Source of the DNA: Amorphophallus konjac
Lineage: Eukaryota > Streptophyta > Magnoliopsida > Alismatales > Araceae
Assembly (NCBI GenBank): GCA_022559845.1
Contig: CM040120.1
Coordinates: 311,276,740 to 311,340,739, forward strand
Direction: 5' to 3'
DNA length: 64,000 nucleotides
Under the pieces are notes generated by a model. That model was not told where the DNA came from. It made no database searches and worked only from the letters and a program-made list of their open reading frames with translations. The position numbers were made by a program, and so were the translations under genes. How positions within the stretch are numbered: position 1 is the first letter of the stretch; each line of letters begins with the position of its first letter. Below, piece by piece: positions 45,842-54,984 of the stretch.

Positions 45842-46751
45842 TGTTGGCCTGGTTAGGAAGGCAATCGAGAGGGGGGGTGAATTGATTGCCCACCCTTTAG
45901 AACAAAATTAGACAAATACACGCAGATGGTAGATACACACTAGCCCTCTCTTGATAAAATGCAGAGACAACAATACAAAATGAAGAAGCTCACTGATTCA
46001 AGCTTGATTAAAATATATATGTGATAAGCAAATGAGCACTCACAACTCCACAACGCTAAATGATGATCACTCGGATGACAATAAATGAACGGACAGTTGA
46101 TAAATCTCTCGTCTCACCGAATCACACTCGTTATATGAACGGATAGGATATATCAGCAAACACACAAAGAGAAAACCACGACACAGTGATTTTTAGGTGG
46201 TTCGGACACACCCAAGTGCCGTCTTACATCCACCCCTCTCAACTCGAGAGGATTCCACTAAACACGCTGCACGACGGCAGCAACCACAACACACACGCGG
46301 GCACGATGGCAACAACCACCACACACACGCGGGTTCTCGCACGATGACGAGAAACCGCACACACACGGAGCAAGCTCCAAAATCGTCTAAGACAAATAAG
46401 GATGGGAAAATACAAAGCCCAGTCTAAGATTAACAATCTAATGTCAAAATGAAATAAACAATGTAGATCTTCCCCTTAAATCTTCAAACAAACACGGAGA
46501 TGAGTGAAGAGGGCACTGGAATGATAGAATCGAGAGTGAGGGAAGAAGCCGGTTCTGAAGAATAGAACGCCCGAAGTACTGAACGGTGAGGAAGCAGCTG
46601 CGGCCTCTAGATCGAAGCCCAAACTCGTGGAGATCGAACTCGGCATCGTCTTCCTTCACCTCCAGCAGTGTGCGAACTCCTTCTTCTCCTACAAGAAGGG
46701 ATGAACACGTTAAAACTCCTAGGATTGATTTCTCCCAATAGACATGGAGGC

Positions 46752-46759
46752 TATATATA
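46752..46759 (-). promoter_or_regulatory. TATA box of the minus-strand copia LTR
   Basis: TATATATA about 1.29 kb into the LTR, with the dyad cluster just upstream on the minus strand. Confidence 0.55.
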
Positions 46760-46932
46760 CCAAGGAGAGATTAAGCCAATAAGACTAAAATATCCCTCCA
46801 AAAACCATTTCATACCATTCACAATAGATGGTGGATGCCCTAAGGCCAATATGGTAAACAACCCAAGCAAACTGATCTTAAGATAATAGGTTAGCAACCA
46901 GATCTGGAAATCACGATCGGGATGCTCGAAAC

Positions 46933-47325
46933 AAGTGTCGACTCATAGAGTCGACTCTTGCTTCATGTGTGTTCTGCCATAACACATAAATCAGAACTCA
47001 GTTGAAAAGTGTAAACTCTTGAGGTCAACACTTTTTCAGACTTGTTCTATTATGTGAAGAGAACATCATTCACGGTGAAAAGTGTCGACTCTTGAGGTCG
47101 ACACTTTTTTCACGATGGTTCTGTTTTAACAAATTTAGCTAGTCTCACCTATAAGTGTCGACTCTAGAGGTCGACATTTTTTCCCGAGGCTTCTGTTTGC
47201 CTAAAAGAACCACCAGCTCCTGTAAGTGTCGATTCTTGGAGTCGACACTTCCTGCCAGCATTAGCAAAAACAACGTACAATAGAGAAGTGTAAACTATGT
47301 GTCGACTTCTAGAGTCGACACTTTA
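46933..47325 (-). repeat. six dyads with AAGTGTCGAC arms in copia U3
   Basis: The best is AAAAGTGTCGAC (47078-47089), spacer TCTTGAG, GTCGACACTTTT (47097-47108), a perfect 12-bp arm pair. Others start at 46933, 47005, about 47153, 47224 and 47299. All have 7-nt spacers (TCATAGA, TCTTGAG, TCTAGAG, TCTTGGA, TTCTAGA). The arms are conserved and the spacers are similar but not identical. Confidence 0.92.
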
Positions 47326-48050
47326 CCTGACATGCTTGAAAACTTAGTAAGATCACTTGAAGAACCACATGTTTTCAAACAACCATTAAGATCAATCAAA
47401 TATGCACTTGTAAAGGAGATTGCCAAGGATTAAACCAGTTTTCAACAAACAATTATTCCATCCACATGAAATTGCAATTAAGCCATGACTTCTTACCTTG
47501 AACTTGCACATTAAGGATTTGTCCCTCTACTACACATGAAGAAGCATTCTTACATTTCCAACCCATATCACAAAGTCCGTTTCAAATCATGTTGAAGCAT
47601 GGGAAGCACAACCTAAGTGAGAGCCAACCACTTTTCCATCTAGCAATTAAACCACACAACCGTTTTATAGCAATTAGAACTTATGCTTCAATCATACATT
47701 ATAGCAAGATTTGAGCTACCAATGCAACATCCACATTGATCAATTCACACACATATTCAATATGCAACAGTCTAGCTTCATGAATATCCAAACAACAAGA
47801 AAAGCAACTATTGCACCAAATGATCAATCAAAATTCACATGGCTGTTCTCAAATCAACCAACACACGATTGGTCCAAAGTCCAGTCTAATAAAACTCAAT
47901 TTAAAACGTAATATAACTGAACTTGACTCAATCACCCACAAGCTATTCAAAGCTCACTTTCATCAAAGATCTATCAATGCAAATCATAGAGACGATATCA
48001 AAGATCTATCATCACATATATTCTTCGCCAAAACAACCCGGGGCACAACA

Positions 48051-48324
48051 ATCTCCCCCTTTTTGATGAAGATAAAACCTTTGAAAAAACACAAGGATTT
48101 ACATGAAAGAACCAGGCAACAAACTTTTTATTTGCCCCCTTTTTGTCAGAGTCAAATAGGGGATTTATGAAAAGCATGGAAGCAGAGCCGTATATGCGCA
48201 ATTAACTCACTGAGATGCACATGTAAAGCAAGGAATGAGCATTCAAGCACTTATGCATTCATTACACTATATAGTAGCAAGCATGTTAAGTCATGGGCCA
48301 ATTTTATGGGTAGCCTCCCTCCTT
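48051..48324 (-). other. 3' internal remnant of the minus-strand copia element
   Basis: Polypurine tract next to the LTR, then about 250 bp of non-coding 3' sequence. No pol frame. Ends where the next LTR starts. Confidence 0.55.
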
Positions 48325-48439
48325 TGTTGGGACCGTATCGATTCAGGACTTAATAGGCCTTGGTTTTTGGTTAATTGAACATGTTTATAAAAACCAAGTG
48401 TCCAGGAACATGTACGGGTCAACCCTGGCCATTCAACCC

Positions 48440-48850
48440 TTGAGCGGTTATTTATGAGCCGTTCATACATTAAAAAGATTTTTGATGATTTTCTGAATTT
48501 CCACCGACAAGGGCTTATGTGGTTTATTCCTGGCCGTTTAACATGATGAATGGTCTGGAGTGCACCATTCTTCTTCCAGAGTCCTAAAGCCTAAATATCT
48601 CTCAGATAATTATCCATTTTTTCCAATTATCACCGACAAGAGTTAAACGGTTGGACCTTGGCCGCTCGTTCTATTGGACGGTCCCATAATAGCCGTTCAA
48701 GTATAAGAGTCCAACGACGATATCTTCGGTTGGTTAATGGATAATTTGTTAGTATTTATCCTTTTTTTGGAATTTTCACCAACAGGGTTGGGCGGCCAGT
48801 AGATGGCCGCCCATCCAGTTGAGCAGTCTATCGTAAGACCGTTCATCTCG
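48440..48850 (+). repeat. dyad cluster in U3 of LTR G (GARCGGTC arms)
   Basis: GAGCGGTT-7 nt-AGCCGTTC, AAACGGTT-7 nt-GGCCGCTC, GGACGGTC-7 nt-AGCCGTTC, GGGCGGCC (48790-48797)-AGTAGAT-GGCCGCCC (48805-48812) and GAGCAGTC-8 nt-GACCGTTC. Confidence 0.82.
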
Positions 48851-49057
48851 TCGATTGTTGAATTTCAACCGATTTTTATCCCTTTTATCCGTGGTTAAAC
48901 CCTCAACTTTGTCCTCGGTTTTCTCCGTGGATTCTCAACCAAATCGGATGAGATTTGATCCTAACAAAAGCTGAGGATATTATCTTCACTTTATCTTTTG
49001 ATATCTCGAATTAATATCCATTGGAAACCCTAATTTCGAGCTAGGCTTTCTAGGCTC

Positions 49058-49066
49058 TATAAATAG
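49058..49066 (+). promoter_or_regulatory. TATA box of LTR G
   Basis: TATAAATAG, 733 bp into the LTR, 208 bp downstream of the dyad cluster. Confidence 0.7.
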
Positions 49067-49554
49067 ACCCTAAAGGCCGGGTTGGAAAAGGGGGGGAGAT
49101 TTTGGTCGACGGCGAAGCCCTGCCGCATTCTTGAGCGACCTAGCACCAAGGAGGGAGGCTTTCTACGTCCATACAAGCCTTCGGTTCAGGGAGTAGTCAA
49201 GTTTTGAGTCTTTTGTGTTTGATTGGTTTTGTTCTCTTTGTCATTGCATGCACTACTTTCATTACTTTCTCTCCACGTTTTTCTTCATCCTCATTACCAT
49301 GCACACATCCACCCATGTTTTTCACACCCTTTAAAATCCCCCAGGTATCCCCCTTTCCACTTAGTTATGTTCATTCCTCATTATTTTGACATTTACTACA
49401 CCATTCAGTTCTAATCTAGGTTGTCTCTTTGTGTTTTCACGTTATTTTTGCAGGTCAGCAATTCCTAGCACGAGGCCCATCCCCTCTGGCCGGCCGGAGA
49501 GGGTGGAGGTTGGACCCCTTTGTGACTTCTGGCGTGGTGGTCTTGTGCGGCTCT

Positions 49555-49735
49555 TCCAGGACCGTTCGAGGGTATGTGCGGTGGATCTTCGACCGCTCTT
49601 TATCGTCCTGCAGTCGTGTTCAAACCGTCCATCAGCCAGTAGTCCTACGTCCCGCGTACCCGCAGCACTGAAGAGCGGTCTATCGTAAAATCGTGCATCA
49701 TTTAGGTAGTTCTCCCCGAATCGTTCATCCCCCCA
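49555..49735 (+). repeat. decayed half-dyads downstream of the TATA box, LTR G
   Basis: GACCGTTC, GACCGCTC, GAGCGGTC..AAATCGTGC and AATCGTTC elements resembling the U3 arms, mostly no longer paired. Confidence 0.45.
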
Positions 49736-49800
49736 GCGCTGCAGGTCAGGCTAGTGTCTCCCTCTCTTTCCAAGGCCCGGCATGTCCATCGCGTATGGCA

Positions 49801-50243
49801 CCTTGGTGGCGATCCCGGTTTTTTACTCTCTTTTGTTCTCCTTCTACTATCCTATTTTATTTTACATATCAATTCATTAGAATGAGAATATAGAGATCTT
49901 TCAAGCCGGTATTGAAGAGAGAAAGAAAGAGAGTAGAAAGAAAAACATGTCAACAAGTGCAAGATCCCTCTCCACCAAAAGGTGAAGTGGTTCCTGCTCA
50001 AGCTTACTTAGGTGTGCTTAAGCTTACTTAAGCTCTCTTGTCGCAGTGGGACATGTCCTGTTTAAAGAGTGGCCTGTTGTGCGAAGGGATCCCTGTAAGC
50101 GGAGGGGTTCTAGGGGAGGTTACGTCATTTATGCGGGCTCCTTACGGCTCGTGGACTCTTGGCTTCCCCTGTCCCATTTGAGCTTCCCGTCATTAAGGGA
50201 TTCGCAATGGCCGAATCAATAAGCTTCCATCAGCGAGCCCGAG
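49801..50243 (+). other. leader of element G, with candidate primer site
   Basis: TGGTGGCGATCCCGG starts at 49804. The rest is non-coding. The same leader continues at 53260-53528 beyond the solo LTR insertion. Confidence 0.5.
50239..50243 (+). repeat. target site duplication of the Tekay solo LTR, left
   Basis: CCGAG, repeated at 53255-53259. Confidence 0.9.
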
Positions 50244-51411
50244 TGTCACGCCCCGAGCGCGGAAGATACTCGGATATGCGCGACGAGTTTATATCAATCA
50301 TGTCAATCAGGGTAGTAGTGTATTCGACACCAAAATAGAGATACGCAAAATAGAAAGATAACCCAATCCTTTATTTCATAATGGATAGACTATTACAAAT
50401 CCAATACTCTATTCAATTAAAAAGGAAAAGTACATAGTTGACTCAAGAAAATAGGAAAAAGACTAGATGACACTTGGAGAAGTTCTATCTCTTTCACTCT
50501 TGACCATTCCCATCCGATTGACTTCCCTCGTCGTCAGAATTACCTGAAAAGTAGAGAACACACGGAGTGAGCGAACGCTCAGTAGGAATTTATATCTCAA
50601 GCGCTAGCAAGGGGTTTAAATAATTACATCTTTCATGTATGTATTGTAGCTATGCATGCTCGTATAAAACGACAAGATAGAGAGAGAATTTATCAATAAG
50701 ACAGCAAGATGAACTAGTCATGAGCTTTCAAGGAAAGATAACAAGATATTCAAGCAAGTACTTTTTAGCAAGTCATGTCAAGAACTTTGGCTATCATGTA
50801 TCAAGCAAGTAAGTAATTACCCTTTCTCGGGTCACACAATTCATGTCATGTCAAGTACGAGTCAAGTACAAGATTTGTGTGGAATGTCCAATCAAGCTAG
50901 TCATGCACTCGGTATAATGCCAGATACCATATCATTCAACTCCCATGGGCACAAGTACTTTCGGGTGCTCCTCCCAGGACCAGATCGGGCCCTATATGCG
51001 CAGGCATTTATCATGTATATTTGACATCCACTCTTGTATATATATAGCCAATATGGAATTTCAACAATTTAAGCTTGTAGACACGTAGGATAACTTTGAG
51101 AGAATGGAGTCCAAAAATACGACATTGGACATAGATAGGCGATAACAACAGTACAATCACGATGAACGATGAAACTAGGTGGAATTAGGTTCCCTTAACT
51201 CGGGTACCATGACAATTGAGGTCCACATGAACAGTATATCAAAGGCAATATACCCTCATTCTTATTATAGAATTGAGGTCCACAAGAACATCAACAAATG
51301 GCATGATATCATCATCCCATTAAGAATTCTCATGATATACTCTTTGCATATCATAAGGGCCGGTATACCATGTTTCTTTAGAGTGACATGGCATTCAATA
51401 GTGTAATGGGT

Positions 51412-51545
51412 TTTTAGGGTACAACCAGCTCAGTCGGCCTTGAGGGAATCCAAGGCTCGAGGAGTCTTACGGAGGTCTCTATGACTAACTCGTTAGTCCA
51501 AAGGAACGGAATGTCCAATGGAGAGCTTGTATGTCAATGAGAATT
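51412..51545 (-). repeat. conserved module, solo LTR (minus copy)
   Basis: GGTACAACCAGCTC, then GTCTTACGGAGGTC, which is the reverse complement of GACCTCCGTAAGAC, then ATGTCCAATGGAGAG. Confidence 0.75.
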
Positions 51546-51723
51546 GAGGGTGATAGATAAAACATCATGAAACGTGGGACTATACTCACGGAGTGGAGAT
51601 ATAGTGCCGATATACATATATATATATAGATATACTGAAACCATCGGTTATCAGAACAGGCAAAAACATTTTTTTACAGGAAAATAACGACTTAAGTAAA
51701 GTCACTACTCAAGTAATTAACGC

Positions 51724-52256
51724 CTTAGATAAGGGCGTTTATCTATTTTTCCTATTTTGCAGGAATTTCAATAATTCAGTATTTTACCAAAAACGCGCCT
51801 TGGTGAAGGGCGTTTATTTACAATTTGACGACGCAATAAGTGGTCGTCCATTCTTTCCTTCTATTTTTGCAGTATATATATATTCAGAAATTTATCAAAA
51901 ACACGCCCTGGACAGGGGCGTTAATTGTCAATTCACGCCCTGAACAGGGGCGTTAGTCAAGTGAGAGACGACCTATACAGGGTCGTGAATCCAAGAATTT
52001 ACAATATTTGAGGAAATAAAATTCCAAGAGACAAGAGACATGATCATGACAGAAAATTAGCAGGGATTCACAGGTCGAGTCATGCAATATATATTAGATT
52101 GGATATTTCATATCTATTGAATTTTTAACGTGGATCAATTATTAATTACATGTGATTTTCATGAGATTAACGCCTACAGGGCAGGGCGTCAAATCTGAAA
52201 TTGACGACCTAGTGCATGTCGTTTCTTTAAAGTAGCGCCCTGGACACAGGTGTCTC
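51724..52256 (-). repeat. dyad cluster (ACGCCC/GGGCGT arms), transcribed part of the solo LTR
   Basis: ACGCCC-TGGACAG-GGGCGT (51903-51921), ACGCCC-TGAACAG-GGGCGT (51935-51953), ACGACC-TATACAG-GGTCGT (51968-51986), ACGACC-TAGTGCA-TGTCGT and AACGCCT-TAGATAA-GGGCGTT near 51719. Most spacers are 7 nt. In the third dyad both arms changed together (ACGCCC to ACGACC, GGGCGT to GGTCGT). Confidence 0.9.
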
Positions 52257-52785
52257 TTGCAAAAATATTACAGAAATGTGTAGAAACCATCAGGAAACTT
52301 ATATACATGACATGCATGATGTGTTACTATGAATTTAATTTGTTTGGGCTACGTTGCTTGAGAAAACCTACCTTGATGATGATAAACTGACGGATGAACA
52401 GATGTAGGTTCTGAACGATACTCTGTTTTATAAACAGAGTCTTTTTGAAGCTTTTGATCCTAATAGCAGCAGCAAGGGTAGTAATAGGTTGCAGATGAAG
52501 AACCCTCAATTCTTCAGTAGGTTATGATGACTTCCCTACAGCGAAATAAGATGAAGAAACATTAGTTTTTCTTCGTAATACTTACTGAAGGTAGAGGAAA
52601 GAAGAACTTACCCTTTTGTTCTTCACAACGTTAATCTTCTTAACCTGTAAGAAGAGAAGAAGACGAAGAACCTGTTAATGTTCTTCATGCCATCGTAAAC
52701 ATAAAAGAAGAAGAAAGAACCTTGGTTCTTCACCTACCGTAGAATAGTCCGAACGCCAAATAGCGTTCTCGGTTCAAGCAGTAGG

Positions 52786-52794
52786 TTATTTATA
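52786..52794 (-). promoter_or_regulatory. TATA box of the solo LTR
   Basis: TATAAATAA on the minus strand, about 460 bp into the LTR. Confidence 0.65.
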
Positions 52795-52943
52795 GGATTT
52801 AGGTGAACCTAATAGAGTTAGTGTTCGATTGGAAGTAACACTTCCATGATAGAGTTATTACTACATTCGAACTCTTTCTCATAGTTATCAAGTTATCCTG
52901 GATAGACTCCTGGGTCGAACGAAACTCGAACTGAATTAACGAC

Positions 52944-53160
52944 CTAGGTCAGGGCGTCGAATTTAAATTGACGCCTTGTCAAGCGTCGTTTCTTGTTGAA
53001 ACGCGTCCACGCAAGGGACGTTACGCTAACTTGCCCTTTTTAATTATTTTGGTCGTTTGAAATTTGACGCCTTGATGTGTGGGCATTCTTTCTTCAAAAC
53101 ATGCCTTAGGTAAGGGCGTTTTATTGTAAATTAGCACCTATATCTGAGGCGTTATTTTCA
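52944..53160 (-). repeat. dyad cluster in U3 of the solo LTR
   Basis: ACGACC-TAGGTCA-GGGCGT, CGTCC-ACGCAAG-GGACG, ATGCCT-TAGGTAA-GGGCGT and AGCACCT-ATATCTG-AGGCGTT, all with 7-nt spacers, beginning 150 bp upstream of the TATA box. Confidence 0.85.
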
Positions 53161-53254
53161 TCAGGGTTTAATTATTTTTATTCCAAGCTCTTTCGTTTAT
53201 TTATTAAATCTTTTAATCTATTTTGATTTATTTTTATTTATTAGGGTTGCTACA

Positions 53255-53259
53255 CCGAG
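53255..53259 (+). repeat. target site duplication of the Tekay solo LTR, right
   Basis: CCGAG, identical to 50239-50243. Confidence 0.9.
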
Positions 53260-53528
53260 AGAATGGCACTTGTTCAGGAGGGGTCTCCCGAGTGATAAGT
53301 GCTGGGTCGGGACCAGGAATAGGGGGATCCAAGGGAGCTTTCTCGATCGACTGATGCTCAGACTTCCCAACCCGAATGCCGCCAAGGAAGCGCTTGTACC
53401 GAGTGAATTTTTGGGCTTCTTAATAAGTGGGCCCGGGGGCTGCCACTTTGAGAAGTTGAGCCTTGTTCGGTGCGGTTTAGACCTCGTTTGGCCTCTCTAT
53501 ACGGGTGGTGAGATTTCCCCTCTCCAAC
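53260..53528 (+). other. continuation of the element G leader
   Basis: Non-coding, joined to 49801-50243 once the solo LTR is removed. It ends where TGTTGACACC-family LTR sequence begins. Confidence 0.4.
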
Positions 53529-54009
53529 ACCTATCTTTTGCACCCTTCCACAGGGGTTAAAAACCTCCCCCCGGTGCGTTCTCCCTCAATTTCTACCCTT
53601 ATTTTATCACTACGAGATTGATGCTACACTTCATGGATCTAATGGATTTTTCTCTTGTGGTTTTACTTTGTTTTACAGGAGAGCATGATATCAACGTGGG
53701 GCCTTCTTCCTCTAGCCGGTTGGAAGGAGAAGAGGTGTAATCCACGACGTTCCCCGCACCTCGTTCCTTAAGCGCGATCAAGTCTTCATCTTTCCATGTT
53801 ACACGACGCCATTCCTTTCATCTCTTGATCCCTTTGGAGTTGTTAATCCTTGGTGGTGATCATGGTACGTTTTCCTATTTATTCATCGCCCTTTGTTCAT
53901 CATACTTTCATGCTTGATCACGTTCATATGATATTAGCATAGTTAGGGGGCGGGGGTAGAACTATTAAACAATCTATAGAGACGATCCGGCGTGAAACAG
54001 AGCTCCATG
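53529..54009 (+). mobile_element. TGTTGACACC-family LTR fragment (copy 3) and leader
   Basis: 53529-53846 aligns with the last ~320 bp of the LTRs at 8252 and 60580 (CACAGGGGTTAAAAACC, CCCCGGTGCG, CTTAAGCGCGATCAAGTCTT). Then TTGGTGGTGATCATGG (mutated primer site) and a leader with GGGGGTAGAAC like 9680. U3 and the TATA box are missing. Homology to the 9590 leader stops near 54009, where element E begins. Confidence 0.75.
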
Positions 54010-54390
54010 TAGGATGAACAGTGGGACAAAGCGACACTTCTCAATTCTTGTCATTTTCTGCCGTCGGATGGGGTTTCCTTTTCATCATTTTTTCTTTTCC
54101 TTTTGCTTTTGTTTGCCACCGACTCAAGAAGGGTTGGGGTGGCCGTCGATTCATGTTGGGCTGGGCCCTTGGCCGCCAATTCATGGGGGAGGGATGAGCC
54201 GCCGGCTCACCTCCCTCCTTCTTCTTTCTTCTTTTTTAGTTTTGTGTTATGTTCTTCTTTTGGCACCGGTTCAGTGGGTGATTGGGGCCTTGCGCCAATT
54301 CATGCTAGGTCGGGGGCTTTGCCCCCGACTCAATGGGGAAGGGGTGAGCCACCGGCTCACCTATTCTCTTGTTCCTTTTCTCTTCTTTTT

Positions 54391-54398
54391 TTTATATA
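54391..54398 (-). promoter_or_regulatory. candidate TATA box of LTR E
   Basis: TATATAAA on the minus strand within a T/C-rich plus-strand stretch. Its position downstream of the dyads fits the other LTRs. Confidence 0.4.
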
Positions 54399-54623
54399 TT
54401 TCTTCTTCCCTTTCTCCTTCTGGCACCGGTTCATAGGGGTAGGCCACCGGATCATGCCTTTTCCTTCTTTTTTTGTTTTGTTTTCACTTGCCGCCGGCTC
54501 AGGGGCTGTGGGGCCTTGGCCGTCGGTTCATCGGGGGAAAACACCCCTTGTTTTCCTATTCTTATTTTTCTTTTTTTTTCTTTTCCTCTTCTGCGTCTGC
54601 ATGTGCGTCGACGTAGGGGCGAG

Positions 54624-54715
54624 GGTGCGTCGACGCACCAAGTTGCTTGCCCCAGCAGGCGGCCTACAGTTTCATGTGTGGATCGACAGAAGGGTGCGGG
54701 TGCGTCGACGCACCC
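54624..54715 (-). repeat. perfect palindromes GGGTGCGTCGACGCACCC in LTR E
   Basis: GGTGCGTCGACGCACC at 54624-54639 and GGGTGCGTCGACGCACCC at 54698-54715, perfect 16- and 18-bp palindromes with a SalI core (GTCGAC). A third, half site is at 54604-54612. Confidence 0.95.
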
Positions 54716-54984
54716 TTTCTTCTCTTGATTTACAGCGGCTTGAGGCTCCCGGTGGTGAATTTCAAGTGTCCACAAATGTCCCCCACCCGTTGGTGGCGCA
54801 AACGAGGGACGAGTGCGCGGGGCCCACGGGTGTAGGTTTCTTCATCATATCATTCCACGTCGGCAGGTCGTCAACCTGGTGTGAGTTCGTAGGAAAGCGC
54901 TCACCCCTTCAGTGAAGGGATGGGGGGTTCTCTTCACCGTGGTGAATACACGGGCCAGAAAGTTTATCCCGAGAGTGGTTTAGT

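Larger units (their letters stand above)
45842..48050 (-). mobile_element. SIRE-like copia 3' LTR, minus strand
   Basis: Read on the minus strand: polypurine tract ATCAAAAAGGGGGAGAT, then LTR start TGTTGTGCCCCGGG at 48050, ending ..CAGGCCAACA at 45842; 2209 bp with TGTTG/CAACA ends. A CCCCCCCTCTCGATTG stretch near its end is typical of these LTRs. TATA at 46752-46759. Confidence 0.82.
48325..49800 (+). mobile_element. LTR of a Tat-like element (G)
   Basis: TGTTGGGACCG to GTATGGCA, about 1.48 kb, followed by CCTTGGTGGCGATCC, the same primer-like sequence as after the TGTTGACACC LTRs. TATA box at 49058. The body of the LTR differs from that family, so it is a sister family. The left boundary is less certain than the right. 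Confidence 0.65.
50244..53254 (-). mobile_element. Tekay-type solo LTR, minus strand
   Basis: 3011 bp from TGTAGCAACCCTAATAAA (minus start at 53254) to ..GGGGCGTGACA (50244), flanked by CCGAG on both sides, with neither polypurine tract nor primer site. Unequal recombination between two LTRs leaves exactly this. It contains the conserved module (51412-51545), the CCCATGGGCACAAGTAC module (about 50941) and two dyad clusters. Confidence 0.93.

Noticed and set aside
54788..54815. TTGGTGGCGCAAACGAGGGA as a plus-strand primer site, making 54787 an LTR end
   Set aside because: The purine tract at 56229, the TG at 56228 and the TATA box on the minus strand fit a minus-strand LTR better, and no LTR body ending at 54787 could be matched to another copy.
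54103..54915. 270-codon open frame with Phe/Leu runs
   Set aside because: It runs across palindromes and T-rich stretches of LTR E on the non-element strand. It is composition-driven.
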